Below are positions 39,147 to 48,598 of a stretch of 64,000 nucleotides of DNA, piece after piece. Numbering within the stretch: the stretch's first letter is position 1; each line of letters opens with the position of its first letter. Origin of the DNA: Paenibacillus thermotolerans (GTDB taxonomy: Bacteria > Bacillota > Bacilli > Paenibacillales > YIM-B00363); contig NZ_JAQZSG010000015.1 in the NCBI RefSeq assembly GCF_028745515.1, positions 1-64,000 of the forward strand, read 5' to 3'. The notes beneath the pieces are model-generated. The model was not told the DNA's origin, did not search any database, and worked only from the letters and a program-made list of their open reading frames with translations. The translations under genes were made by a program, and so were the position numbers.

Positions 39147-39920
39147 GTGAGGATTCCCCCTAGCATTAACAAGTGGGTTAAATATAAATTCATGAGAAGT
39201 TACAAACCGCTGCGACCCTATCTCCCGGTTACCGAACGCTTAACGCCTCACGCTTTGTGGTCCATGGTCGATCAATATTCCCACGCGGTTGTTAAACCGA
39301 TTGGCGGAAGACAAGGCAGAGGCGTAATTTCCGTGTCCAAACTCGGAAACAGCCAATACGCATTGCACTTTGGAACTAGAAAAAGAAAATTCACGGAGAA
39401 AAGAAAAGCCTATCAATTTTTAAGCAAATTATGCGGCTCCCAAGCCTACATCATCCAACGCGCCGTAACCAGACCCAGTATCGGGAGACGACCGTTCGAT
39501 TTTCGAGCCGTCGTGCAGCGCAACCCGCGAACGAAGCAGTGGGACGTCACCGGAAAGCTGGCAAAAGTGACGGGCAGCGGCTACTTCGTATCCAATACGA
39601 TCAGGAACGGATCCGTCCTTCCTGTGGAAACGGCCTTAAAAAGATCGTCGTTGCGCGGTATTTCCCATCGCATATTGCAATCCAGAATCGACGCCGCTGC
39701 GAAGCTGTCCGCGAAAAGACTAAGCGCGCTGTTCCCCTACCACCCTATCTACGGGGTCGACATCGGATTGGATCGGAAAGGAAAGGCTTGGATATTCGAA
39801 GCAAATTTATTTCCTGGCTTATCGCAATTCAGAAAGCTAAAAGACAAATCCATGTATTTAAGGATCATGAAACGCAAAAAAGCAACGGCAACCCGAAGGA
39901 AGAAAAAGAAGCGTGTTTAG
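39147..39920 (+). CDS. Short YheC/YheD-type protein, copy 1
   Basis: 257 residues resembling the ATP-grasp-like YheC/YheD spore-coat-associated family: VVKPIGGRQGRGVISV, FDFRAVVQRN, GVDIGLDRKGKAWIFEANLFPG. It is shorter than the B. subtilis proteins (over 360 residues) and ends in a very basic tail of about 15 residues. The start is GTG behind GCGAGGT. A second copy follows after 72 nt; expression in sporulation is inference. Confidence 0.8.
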   Translation: MRIPPSINKWVKYKFMRSYKPLRPYLPVTERLTPHALWSMVDQYSHAVVKPIGGRQGRGVISVSKLGNSQYALHFGTRKRKFTEKRKAYQFLSKLCGSQAYIIQRAVTRPSIGRRPFDFRAVVQRNPRTKQWDVTGKLAKVTGSGYFVSNTIRNGSVLPVETALKRSSLRGISHRILQSRIDAAAKLSAKRLSALFPYHPIYGVDIGLDRKGKAWIFEANLFPGLSQFRKLKDKSMYLRIMKRKKATATRRKKKKRV

Positions 39921-39992
39921 CATGAACAATGAAATCAAAGCTCCATTGAGCTGCGGTTATGCAACAATCATTAATCGATATGGGGGATGCAT

Positions 39993-40742
39993 ATGTCTGT
40001 TCGCATAGTATACGGCAAGCTGCGAAAAGGCAATGCTATGAGATCCGATCGCACACTTCGGAAGCACCTTCCAGAAACATATCCGTACAAGCCGGCCACG
40101 GTTTTGAAAATGATCCGTAAATATAGCAGTGTCTTCATAAAACCGGATAAAGGCAGCCAAGGCAAAGGGATCATCAGGATCAGGAGGCTGAGTTCCGATA
40201 AAGTTCAGATCTCGTGGGGATTACGTCACCGCAAAGTTCCTAGCGGCAAGGCGGTTCGGACATTAAGCCGATTGCTGCGGCCGAACAGCACTTACTTGAT
40301 TCAGCAAGGTTTGGAGCTGGAAAAATACAAAAACCGCAAATTCGACATCCGCATATTTATGCAAAAACCTCAATCCAAATGGTTTATTTCGGGAAGAATC
40401 GTTCGTGTAGGCGCTCCCGGCCGATTCGTAACGAATTACAGTCAAGGAGCTTCGCCGCAAACCATCGAGAATGTTTTCAACTCCATATATAAAAACCGGC
40501 CGAATAATACGAAGCAAATGATTAAAAAAATCGACGCATTGTGCTTTGCCCTTGCCAAGAGGATGGATCGGAAATTTCCCGGCGTCCGCGAATTAGGCAT
40601 CGATATCGGCGTAGACAAGAAAAGTAGCATATGGATTATTGAAGCAAATACGACTCCCCAATTTAATTCGTTTAAAAGACTGAGCGACAAAACGATGTAT
40701 AAACGCATTCTGGCACGGCATCGGTATATTTATAGAAAATAA
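39993..40742 (+). CDS. Short YheC/YheD-type protein, copy 2
   Basis: 249 residues, paralogous to the preceding gene: FIKPDKGSQGKGIIRI, FDIRIFMQKP, GIDIGVDKKSSIWIIEAN. The ATP-grasp-like acidic metal ligands at the C-terminus (EAN) are kept. The ATG at 39993 follows GGGGG at six bases. A terminator hairpin follows. Confidence 0.8.
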   Translation: MSVRIVYGKLRKGNAMRSDRTLRKHLPETYPYKPATVLKMIRKYSSVFIKPDKGSQGKGIIRIRRLSSDKVQISWGLRHRKVPSGKAVRTLSRLLRPNSTYLIQQGLELEKYKNRKFDIRIFMQKPQSKWFISGRIVRVGAPGRFVTNYSQGASPQTIENVFNSIYKNRPNNTKQMIKKIDALCFALAKRMDRKFPGVRELGIDIGVDKKSSIWIIEANTTPQFNSFKRLSDKTMYKRILARHRYIYRK

Positions 40743-40798
40743 GAACAGGCAATAAGGCAATCTACCATTTAACCTAAAAATGCTATACCGTTATAAAA

Positions 40799-40830
40799 GA
40801 AACCGTCAGGGTGCATTCCCTGACGGTTTC
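40799..40830. terminator. Bidirectional terminator between convergent genes
   Basis: GAAACCGTCAGGG and CCCTGACGGTTTC form a perfect 13-bp stem with a six-base loop, followed by TTCG. Confidence 0.75.
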
Positions 40831-40859
40831 TTCGTCGTTGTGCCGCAAACGCGTCCTTG

Positions 40860-41714
40860 CTACTCCTTCTTCGCGATCGGCCGGTCCGGATCGCTGATCC
40901 AGTCGCTCCAGCTGCCGGCGTACAGCTTCACGTTCTTAAAGCCCGCCTCGCGCAGCGAAAGCACGTTCGGACAAGCCGTTACGCCGGAGCCGCAATAAAC
41001 AATGATCTCCTCGGCGCCTTGCAGCCGCTCGAACCGCTCCATCTGCGACTTCACCGGGCGAAACCGGCCTTCCGCATCCAGGTTCCCCTTCCAGAACCAA
41101 TGCTGCGCGCCCGGAATATGCCCCGCCTTCTTATCGATCGGCTCCGTCGCTCCGCGATACCTCGCCTCTTCCCTCGAGTCGATGAGCACAACCTTGCCGG
41201 CCTCAGTCCGCTGCTTGTTCGCCAAAATATAATCGGCCGTTACCATCAGCTCTTCCCTTAGCCGCGGCACGAACCCGGCAGGCGAAACCGGCGTATCCGG
41301 CAATTCGGCGGTTACGGGATACCCCGCAGCCTTCCAGCCGGCGAATCCTCCGTTAAGCACGCAAGCCTCGTCATGACCCATATACATCAACAGCCACCAA
41401 AGGCGTGAAGCCATCGCTCCGCCCTGATCGTCGTAGCCGATAACCCGTTTGCCCGCGGAAACGCCGATGCGGGAAAGCTTCTCGGCAAGCGATGCGATAT
41501 CCGGAAGCGGGTGGCGCCCGCCGTGTCCGTCGGCCCGCTTCGCGGACGATAGGTCTTGCTCCAAATCCAAATAGAAAGCCCCGGGAATATGCCCCTCCAT
41601 ATAGGCTGATCTTCCAGATATCGGTTCCCCCAGATTGAAACGGCAGTCAATAACGATGACGCTTCCTTCCTGCAACATCGAGTACAAACGCTCTGGGCTT
41701 ATTAAATGACGCAT
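40860..41714 (-). CDS. sseA: Two-domain sulfurtransferase (rhodanese/3-mercaptopyruvate type)
   Basis: 284 residues with two rhodanese domains. The C-terminal active site reads YCGSGVTAC; the CGSGVTA loop is typical of 3-mercaptopyruvate sulfurtransferases, while thiosulfate enzymes have CRxGxx[RT]. The N-terminal domain has lost its cysteine, as usual. Stand-alone gene, convergent with the YheC/D pair. Confidence 0.9.
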   Translation of the reverse strand: MRHLISPERLYSMLQEGSVIVIDCRFNLGEPISGRSAYMEGHIPGAFYLDLEQDLSSAKRADGHGGRHPLPDIASLAEKLSRIGVSAGKRVIGYDDQGGAMASRLWWLLMYMGHDEACVLNGGFAGWKAAGYPVTAELPDTPVSPAGFVPRLREELMVTADYILANKQRTEAGKVVLIDSREEARYRGATEPIDKKAGHIPGAQHWFWKGNLDAEGRFRPVKSQMERFERLQGAEEIIVYCGSGVTACPNVLSLREAGFKNVKLYAGSWSDWISDPDRPIAKKE

Positions 41715-41855
41715 GTTTCGTTCCTCACCCTTTCGTTGTCCCGGTTTCCCCTAGCATAACAGAACGCAAAACCTGTGAGAAGAGGCGTAAGTATTGTATA
41801 ATATTGTCGAAATGTTACGGATTCGCCGAATTAAGCGCGCAAAGGAACAGAGCAT

Positions 41856-42377
41856 ATGCCCGCATTCACCGACAATCTTCGCTTTACGATAGAGCCGATG
41901 ACGGAAGCTCACGCCATGGCGGTCTGCTCCTGGCGATACGAACCGCCATACGACCGTTACAATTGGGAGCCGTGGGAGACGATGGCGTCGCTCGGCAAAG
42001 AATTCGCCGATCCTCACATCCGCACCGAGCAGTATCGCAGCGCATTGCTGGACGGCGACAAGCTTGCCGGCTTTGTGCAGCTGTTTCCGCTTTCCGGGGA
42101 CGACGCTGCCGGAACGATTCGGCTCGGTCTTGGCCTGCGCCCCGACCTGTGCGGCCTGCGGCGCGGAATCGGCGCTGCCCTGGCGAGGGAGGCCGCCCTT
42201 TATGCACTCGGGCTCTATCCGGGGTGGAGCGTGGATCTTGAAGTCGCCGCTGACAACCTTAGAGCGATAGCCGCATACGAACGCGCCGGATTCGTTCGCA
42301 CCGACTCATACGAGCTGCGGGCTAGTCACGGCACTACAACGACCTACTGCATGGTATGGGGCGGGCCGGAACGGTAG
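41856..42377 (+). CDS. GNAT family N-acetyltransferase
   Basis: 173 residues. The acetyl-CoA-binding region is visible as LGLGLRPDLCGLRRGIGAAL, with EVAADNLRAIAAYERAGF near the C-terminus, the usual GNAT motif. Substrate unknown. AAAGGA precedes the ATG by nine bases. Confidence 0.88.
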   Translation: MPAFTDNLRFTIEPMTEAHAMAVCSWRYEPPYDRYNWEPWETMASLGKEFADPHIRTEQYRSALLDGDKLAGFVQLFPLSGDDAAGTIRLGLGLRPDLCGLRRGIGAALAREAALYALGLYPGWSVDLEVAADNLRAIAAYERAGFVRTDSYELRASHGTTTTYCMVWGGPER

Positions 42378-42408
42378 CGCATGAAACATTTTCTATAGAA
42401 ATAATACT

Positions 42409-42435
42409 TCAACGAAACGGACATTATGCCGATAT
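42409..42435 (+). promoter_or_regulatory. SigD-type flagellar promoter for motAB
   Basis: A perfect GCCGATAT -10 (42428-42435) and TCAA at -35 (42409-42412; consensus TAAA) with a 15-base spacer, 45 nt before motA. Confidence 0.85.
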
Positions 42436-42480
42436 AGTCTTATAGACTAGTGCTTACAGATAGACGAGGAGAGTGCTCGA

Positions 42481-43290
42481 ATGGAAAAGTCGACAATAAT
42501 CGGTCTTGTTTTGGGACTTATAGCGGTGTTTTACGGCATGGTGCTGAAGGGTGCGCACCTTAGCGCTCTGTTCGACAGCTCCGCCGCTTATCTCATAATA
42601 TTAGGCGGTACGGCAGCTTCGTTGTTTATCGGCTTCCCTATGTCGGAGCTCAAGAAGTTCCCGAAGCTGATGAAGATCGCGTTTGTCGGCCAAAAGCTGC
42701 CTCAAAAGTCGGAAATTATCAGTATGTTCATGGAATGGGCGACCATTACGCGCCGCGAAGGGCTGCTCGCGCTGGAAAGCAAAGTAGACGAAATCGAGGA
42801 TATGTTCCTCCGCAACGGAATGCGGATGATTATCGACGGCAACGATCAGGATTTGGTGCAAGACGTATTGATGGAAGAGATCAACGCCACGGAAGAAAGA
42901 CACAGAGCGGGCGCTCTGATCTTTACGCAGGCCGGTACATATGCGCCGACGCTCGGGGTCTTGGGAGCCGTTATCGGTTTGATCGCCGCTCTGGGCAACC
43001 TGTCCGATATCGAGAAGCTCGGACATTCCATTGCGGCGGCCTTCATCGCCACCTTGCTCGGTATTTTCACCGGTTACGTGCTTTGGCACCCGCTTGCCAA
43101 CAAATTGAAGCGAATGTCCAAGCAAGAAATGCTGCTGAAGACGATGATGGCCGAAGGGCTCCTTTCGATCCAATCCGGGGTATCCACGATCGCCATTCAA
43201 CAGAAGCTGTCCGTTTACTTGACCCCAACCGAGCGGTTAGCCGAGCAGAAGGGGGAAGCAGCCGGTGAACAAAAAGCACAAACCGCATGA
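42481..43290 (+). CDS. motA: Flagellar stator protein MotA
   Basis: 269-residue stator subunit with four membrane helices (first at 5-25, second at 33-52, third and fourth at 155-205). It couples ion flow to flagellar rotation. Conserved GAVIGLIAALGNL and TLLGIFTGYVLWHPLANKLK are visible. The gene overlaps motB by 26 nt. A SigD-type promoter lies upstream. Confidence 0.95.
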   Translation: MEKSTIIGLVLGLIAVFYGMVLKGAHLSALFDSSAAYLIILGGTAASLFIGFPMSELKKFPKLMKIAFVGQKLPQKSEIISMFMEWATITRREGLLALESKVDEIEDMFLRNGMRMIIDGNDQDLVQDVLMEEINATEERHRAGALIFTQAGTYAPTLGVLGAVIGLIAALGNLSDIEKLGHSIAAAFIATLLGIFTGYVLWHPLANKLKRMSKQEMLLKTMMAEGLLSIQSGVSTIAIQQKLSVYLTPTERLAEQKGEAAGEQKAQTA

Positions 43291-44029
43291 GCATGAAGAG
43301 CATATAGACGAAACATGGCTCATCCCTTACTCCGACCTGCTTACGCTGCTGCTTGCTCTGTTCATCGTGTTGTTCGCCTCCAGCCAGATCGACCAGAAGA
43401 AATTCGAAGAAATTAAGAAATCGTTCGTCGCGGCACTCAGTGGCGGAAAAAGCTTCTTCGACAACAATTCGCCGGTTCCTTCGCGCACAAACGTAGGTAT
43501 CGACAGCAAAGCGAAGGAAGACAAGGATAAAGAGCAATCGCAGGAAGACAAGCAGCGCACGAAAGAAACGGAAGAGCTGCTTGAGCTGAAGAAGAAGATC
43601 GACCGCTTTATTGAAGACACGGGCTTAACCACACAGCTGCAGACGCACCTGGACAACGAGCAATTGCGGATTACGATCAGCGACAACGCCTTATTCGCAT
43701 CGGGCAGCGCTCAGCTCAAGCCCGAGTCGCGAAAAACCGCAGCCACGATTTCAAAGCTGCTTGAGCAGTACAAAAATTACGAAGTTGTAGTCGCAGGTCA
43801 TACGGACAACGTACCGATCAATACGGCCCAGTTCCCGTCCAACTTCCACCTGAGCGCGGAACGCGCCCTCAATCTCTTGGCGGTCATATTGGAAAACAAG
43901 AATGTCGGTCCCGAACGGTTCAGCAGCGTCGGCTACGGGGAATACAAGCCGGTCGCTTCGAATAAAACGGAGGAAGGCCGAGCCAAAAACCGCCGCGTGG
44001 AAGTTTCGATCGTCCGAAATATCAAGTAA
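43265..44029 (+). CDS. motB: Flagellar stator protein MotB
   Basis: 254 residues. One membrane helix (about 18-38) with the ion-carrying Asp in PYSDLLTLLLALF, a charged linker, then an OmpA-like peptidoglycan-binding domain (VVAGHTDNVPIN, KNRRVEVSIV). The start is GTG behind AAGGGGGAA, inside the end of motA. Confidence 0.95.
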   Translation: MNKKHKPHEHEEHIDETWLIPYSDLLTLLLALFIVLFASSQIDQKKFEEIKKSFVAALSGGKSFFDNNSPVPSRTNVGIDSKAKEDKDKEQSQEDKQRTKETEELLELKKKIDRFIEDTGLTTQLQTHLDNEQLRITISDNALFASGSAQLKPESRKTAATISKLLEQYKNYEVVVAGHTDNVPINTAQFPSNFHLSAERALNLLAVILENKNVGPERFSSVGYGEYKPVASNKTEEGRAKNRRVEVSIVRNIK

Positions 44030-44035
44030 CTTCAG

Positions 44036-44069
44036 GGCTGCTCCCGGACTCGTCCGCGGGCGGCTTTTT
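44036..44069 (+). terminator. Terminator after motB
   Basis: GCTGCTCCCG and CGCGGGCGGC arms followed by TTTTTC. Confidence 0.7.
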
Positions 44070-44160
44070 CAATTCAATCGCGGATATGCTAAAATAAATA
44101 AAGCCTCAATCGAGGAACAGCGGTAAGAATGACTAAAATCAAGTAAACAGGTGAAGGAAC

Positions 44161-45078
44161 ATGACGACAGAAGGAGCAACTAAACCTTACAGAATTCTTC
44201 TTTACTATAAGTACGTACCGATTGAAAACCACGAGGAATTTGCCAAAGAGCATCTTGCGTTCTGCAAGGAGCTGGGCGTGAAGGGCCGCATCCTCGTTGC
44301 GCATGAAGGCATTAACGGCACCTTGTCCGGCACCGTCGAGCAAACCGATATTTATATGAAAACAATGCGCGATAACCCGTTGTTCAAGGACATGATATTC
44401 AAAATCGACGAAGCCGACGCGCACGCATTCAAGAAAATTTTCGTACGTCCGCGTCCGGAGCTCGTTACGTTCCGGCTTGAAGAAGATATTAATCCGAACG
44501 AGTTGTCGGGCAAGCGGCTGAAGCCGAAGGAGTTTCTCGAAGCGCTCGAAGACGAGGATGTCATCGTTCTCGACGGACGCAATTATTACGAATTCGACGT
44601 AGGCCATTTCCGCAACGCGATTCGGCCCGAGGTGGAATCGTTCCGCGAATTCCCGGAATGGATCCGCGAAAACCTGAGCCAATACAAAGACAAGAAAATT
44701 ATAACGTACTGCACGGGCGGCATTCGCTGCGAGAAGCTGTCGGGCTTCCTGCTCCGCGAAGGCTTCAAGGACGTTGCGCAGCTTGACGGCGGCATCGCCA
44801 CCTACAGCAAGGACCCGGAAGTGAAAGGAAAGCTGTTCGACGGCAAAATGTACGTGTTCGACGAGCGAATCGTCGTGCCGGTCAACTTTACAGAGACGGC
44901 GACCGTCGTCGGCAAGTGCATCCACTGCGGCACTCCGTCCGAAAAATACATCAACTGCACGTACGATTTCTGCCACAACCACCATATCGTGTGCGACAAT
45001 TGCGAGGAAGAGCATCAAGGCTATTGCTCGCCGGAATGCGCGGAGAAGGACGAGCTTCTGCAAGCCTCCAGAACGTAA
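44161..45078 (+). CDS. trhO: tRNA uridine-34 hydroxylase TrhO (rhodanese-related)
   Basis: 305 residues. An N-terminal acylphosphatase-like domain is followed by a rhodanese domain with active cysteine in [10 protein letters not shown], and a C-terminal cysteine-rich segment with several CxxC pairs (CIHCG, CDNC) that probably binds zinc. TrhO enzymes hydroxylate U34 of some tRNAs using prephenate-derived chemistry. GGTGAAGGA precedes the ATG. Confidence 0.9.
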   Translation: MTTEGATKPYRILLYYKYVPIENHEEFAKEHLAFCKELGVKGRILVAHEGINGTLSGTVEQTDIYMKTMRDNPLFKDMIFKIDEADAHAFKKIFVRPRPELVTFRLEEDINPNELSGKRLKPKEFLEALEDEDVIVLDGRNYYEFDVGHFRNAIRPEVESFREFPEWIRENLSQYKDKKIITYCTGGIRCEKLSGFLLREGFKDVAQLDGGIATYSKDPEVKGKLFDGKMYVFDERIVVPVNFTETATVVGKCIHCGTPSEKYINCTYDFCHNHHIVCDNCEEEHQGYCSPECAEKDELLQASRT

Positions 45079-45087
45079 AACAACAAA

Positions 45088-45126
45088 AAAAGCCTTGGAA
45101 CCGGGTGTTGTTCCGAGGCTTTTTTT
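45088..45126. terminator. Bidirectional terminator between trhO and tadC
   Basis: AAGCCTTGGAAC and GTTCCGAGGCTT arms flanked by A-run and T-run. Confidence 0.85.
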
Positions 45127-45186
45127 ATGCTGCAGCATGCCGGACGACGCTGTGAGCCGAAGCTTTCCGCCGGCCGATGGCCTTGT

Positions 45187-46140
45187 TTATGGCGCGCCGT
45201 TCGAGAACGTATCCATAAATTGTATGAGCACGGGTCCGAGCAGCACGATAAACAAGCAAGGGAATACGAAGATGACCAGCGGAAACAGCATCTTGATCGG
45301 CGCCTTCATCGCCTGCTCCTCGGCGCGCTGCTTGCGCCGGTCGCGCATTTCCGCCGACTGGACCCGCAGCACCTGCACCATGCCGATGCCCATCTTCTCC
45401 GCCTGCAGAATGGCGCTGACCAGCGAGCGCATCTCATCCAGCTGCAAGCGGTCCCGAACGCCGATCAACGATTCCTTCCGCGTCCGCCCCAGACGTATTT
45501 CCTCCAGACAGCGGTGAAATTCCTCCGTCAGCACCCCGCCCTTCTTCGAAACGAGCTTTCCAAGCGCAGAGTCGAAGCCGAGCCCCGCCTCCAGGCTTAC
45601 CGTCAGCAAATCGAGCACGTCGGGCAGCTCGCGCAGCGCCAGTCTCGCTCGTTTCTTCACTTTGCCGCTGAGAAACAAATACGGCAGCCGCCAAGCGGCA
45701 AGCAGGCAAATCATTATGATCAGAAGCAGCGTCCCGAATGAGCTTTTCAGCAGCAGAAGCGCATATGCCCCGCCCGTTAGCGGCAGCACCAGAAACAGCG
45801 CGAGCTGAGCGAAGCGAAATTCGAACGGTGTCATCTGGAACGGCCGGCCCGCCTGCAGAATCAACATTTCGAGCTTCTGTTGAACCCGCTCGTCCGTTTT
45901 TCTCCGAAATCTCCGGCGAAACCGGACCAGCACGGCCTTGAACAGCCGCTTCCATAGCGGCGTGCCGGCAATTTCCTCCTTAGCCGCTGCGGAAGCCGCG
46001 CTTTCCGCCTCCGCCGTCTCATCGGAACGAATGAAGCTCAGCCGCTTCTTAATCCTCATCTTCCGCTCGTTAGGAATCACATACAAGCTGTAACCGATCA
46101 GCGTCATTGTAATGAAAAAAGCCGCGTATAGCATAAACAC
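45187..46140 (-). CDS. tadC: Tad pilus platform protein TadC-like (T2SSF)
   Basis: 317-residue inner-membrane platform protein of the Tad/Flp pilus. It starts with a membrane helix, has a central pair (near 115-160), then the type II secretion F domain (LTVSLEAGLGFDSALGKL, TRKESLIGVRDR) and a C-terminal helix. It works with TadB and the TadA ATPase. Last gene of the operon; 4 nt after tadB. Confidence 0.88.
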   Translation of the reverse strand: MFMLYAAFFITMTLIGYSLYVIPNERKMRIKKRLSFIRSDETAEAESAASAAAKEEIAGTPLWKRLFKAVLVRFRRRFRRKTDERVQQKLEMLILQAGRPFQMTPFEFRFAQLALFLVLPLTGGAYALLLLKSSFGTLLLIIMICLLAAWRLPYLFLSGKVKKRARLALRELPDVLDLLTVSLEAGLGFDSALGKLVSKKGGVLTEEFHRCLEEIRLGRTRKESLIGVRDRLQLDEMRSLVSAILQAEKMGIGMVQVLRVQSAEMRDRRKQRAEEQAMKAPIKMLFPLVIFVFPCLFIVLLGPVLIQFMDTFSNGAP

Positions 46141-46144
46141 CAGG

Positions 46145-47113
46145 CTACACCTCGATCGTAGTAACTTTGCGGATCAGTAAAAATCCGATCGTGCCGGAGA
46201 CGCACCCCGCCCCAAACAGAGCTAACCCGACGGGATGATGGAACAATATCTTAATATGATTCGGCTCCATCATGTAAATCAAAATGCCGATCGCTACGGG
46301 CAGCAAGCCGATGACGACTCCCGACAATCTTCCCTGCGCGGTCAGCGTCTGCAGCTGGCGCTGGATTTTGTTGCGGTCCCGAATCGTGCCGACGATCGTT
46401 TCCAGCACCGTGGCCAAATTTCCCCCGACCTGCTTCTGAATCAGAATCGCCTGAATCATCAGCTCCAAATCCTCGCTCGGCATCCGCTCCTTAAGCGATT
46501 GAAGCGCTGCCTCCATAGTCGCTCCGTATTGCATCTCCTTAAGCACAATATCGATCTCGCTGCGAATCGGCTCGTCCGCCTCCTCAACGACAGCCTTGAG
46601 CGACTGAGCGAAGCTGAAGCCTGCGCGCAGCGAGCTAACCAGCGTCGTAAGCATATCCGGAAGCCCTTCGTTGAACGCGTTTAAACGGTCTCGCTGCTTC
46701 TTGCCAAGAAACCAGCGCGGCGCTACCCACCCTAATAACAATCCAACCAGCACAAACACCCAGTGGGACAAAATGACGAACAGAAATCCCGCCGCCAGCG
46801 CCATCGCAATCCATTGGAACATCACAAACTCTTCCGGCGTGAGCGGAATGCCGGCCCGCAGCAGCGCCTCCTCAAGACGGTCGTTGTTTTTCTTCGTCAG
46901 CACCTTCTCGCGAATCGCACGTTTATAGCCTTGAAGCTGTACGAACATATCCAGCTTCTTTCGGTCGAGAGGACGCTTCTTCTCATCGCTGAGCTGCAAA
47001 TACGCCTTCATCCGCTTCTGCAAGCGCTTGTCCGAAAACAGCGTATTTTGAAGCAAGAACAAAAACAAGAAACACATAGTCAGCCCGAAAAATACGATCA
47101 TCAAAGCTTTCAA
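46145..47113 (-). CDS. tadB: Tad pilus platform protein TadB-like (T2SSF)
   Basis: 322 residues with an N-terminal helix, a central helix pair, a T2SSF domain (LVSSLRAGFSFAQSLKAV, YGATMEAALQSLKER) and C-terminal helices. Partner of TadC. Its start directly abuts the tadA stop. Confidence 0.88.
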   Translation of the reverse strand: MKALMIVFFGLTMCFLFLFLLQNTLFSDKRLQKRMKAYLQLSDEKKRPLDRKKLDMFVQLQGYKRAIREKVLTKKNNDRLEEALLRAGIPLTPEEFVMFQWIAMALAAGFLFVILSHWVFVLVGLLLGWVAPRWFLGKKQRDRLNAFNEGLPDMLTTLVSSLRAGFSFAQSLKAVVEEADEPIRSEIDIVLKEMQYGATMEAALQSLKERMPSEDLELMIQAILIQKQVGGNLATVLETIVGTIRDRNKIQRQLQTLTAQGRLSGVVIGLLPVAIGILIYMMEPNHIKILFHHPVGLALFGAGCVSGTIGFLLIRKVTTIEV

Positions 47114-48562
47114 CTACGACCACTCCTCCCGGTCGATAAACACAGACGTCGGTATGTAAATGCCGGAGGTTTCCAGGCGATCGTAAAATTTCGGACGGAC
47201 CCCGGTCGGCACCAATCGGCCGATAATCCGGCCGGCCTCATCGACGCCCTTCTGCTCGAACGTGAAAATATCTTGCAGCACAACCGTATCCCCTTCCAGC
47301 CCCTGGACCTCGGTGATGTTGGTGATTTTGCGCGAGCCGTCCTTCAGCCTAGACTGGTGGATGATCAAGTCCAGCGCGCCTGCGATTTGCTCGCGGATCG
47401 CCTTCACCGGCAAGTCGATTCCGGCCATCAGCACCATCGTCTCCAGCCTTGAAATCATATCCCTCGGCGAGTTCGAGTGGCCCGTCGCCAGCGATCCGTC
47501 ATGGCCCGTGTTCATCGCCTGCAGCATATCGAGCGCTTCGCCGCCGCGCACCTCCCCGATGACGACGCGCTCGGGGCGCATCCGCAGTGAGTTGCGGACG
47601 AGATCGCGGATCGTAATGGCGCCTTTGCCCTCAATATTCGCAGGGCGGGACTCGAGCGATACGACGTGCTCCTGCCACAGCTTCAGCTCCGCCGCATCCT
47701 CGATCGTCACGATCCGCTCGTCGCTTGGAATACAGCCCGATAATACGTTTAATGTGGTCGTTTTACCCGAACCGGTTCCTCCGCTTACAAAGATGTTCAA
47801 TCTCGCCTTAACGCACGCATCCAGAAACAGCGCCATCTCCTCCGTCAGCGTGCCGAACCGGATCAGGTCTTCTATTGTAAAAGGATCCTCGGAAAACTTA
47901 CGGATCGTGATCGTCGGGCCGTTCAAGGCAAGAGGCGGTATAATGACGTTCACCCGCGAACCGTCCGGCAGCCGCGCGTCCACCATCGGGCTCGATTCGT
48001 CGATACGTCTGCCGATCGGAGCGACAATCCGGTCAATGACGCCCATGACGTGCTCATTGTCCCGAAACTGCACGCCGGACAGCTCCAGCTTCCCGTTCCT
48101 CTCCACATACACCTGGTTCGGACCGTTCACCATGACCTCGCTGACATCGGGGTCAATCAGCAGCGGGTTGATCGGGCCAAAGCCGGTCAAATCGTTGATA
48201 AGCTCCTCTACGACCTTCTTGCGGTCCACGGATCCGCGGAACGTCTCGTCCTCCTTAATAATTTCTATCGCCATCGCATCCAGCTTCGGAACAATGTCCT
48301 CCACCTCCGCGTCCTTCATTTCATCTAAAATTTGTTTATGTAAACGGTTTTTAAGCTCCTGATGTTTGCTTAGCCTCGGAGTTGCTTCCTTCGCCTTGGC
48401 GGGAGCGTCGCCTTTGCGCATTTCCCGGAACGTCGCAACCAGATCCTTCTTAGGCACCCGAACCTGTTCCGGTATTGCGGAGCCCTGGGCCGCATCCTGC
48501 TCCGCTTCGTCCGAAATTCCCGCTTCCACGCGTTTCGCTTGTATACGTTCAAGTAAGCTCAA
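47114..48562 (-). CDS. tadA: Tad pilus assembly ATPase TadA/CpaF
   Basis: 482-residue secretion ATPase that powers pilus extension and probably retraction. N-terminal domain (1-130), then the RecA-like domain with Walker A (SGGTGSGKTTT), Asp box (TIEDAAELKLW), a Walker B (RVVIGEVRGGE) and a His box (HDGSLATGHSNSP). Complete length for the family. Confidence 0.95.
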   Translation of the reverse strand: MSLLERIQAKRVEAGISDEAEQDAAQGSAIPEQVRVPKKDLVATFREMRKGDAPAKAKEATPRLSKHQELKNRLHKQILDEMKDAEVEDIVPKLDAMAIEIIKEDETFRGSVDRKKVVEELINDLTGFGPINPLLIDPDVSEVMVNGPNQVYVERNGKLELSGVQFRDNEHVMGVIDRIVAPIGRRIDESSPMVDARLPDGSRVNVIIPPLALNGPTITIRKFSEDPFTIEDLIRFGTLTEEMALFLDACVKARLNIFVSGGTGSGKTTTLNVLSGCIPSDERIVTIEDAAELKLWQEHVVSLESRPANIEGKGAITIRDLVRNSLRMRPERVVIGEVRGGEALDMLQAMNTGHDGSLATGHSNSPRDMISRLETMVLMAGIDLPVKAIREQIAGALDLIIHQSRLKDGSRKITNITEVQGLEGDTVVLQDIFTFEQKGVDEAGRIIGRLVPTGVRPKFYDRLETSGIYIPTSVFIDREEWS

Positions 48563-48598
48563 ATTTTTGCCCCCTCCCTCGTCTCACAATGGATGGAC

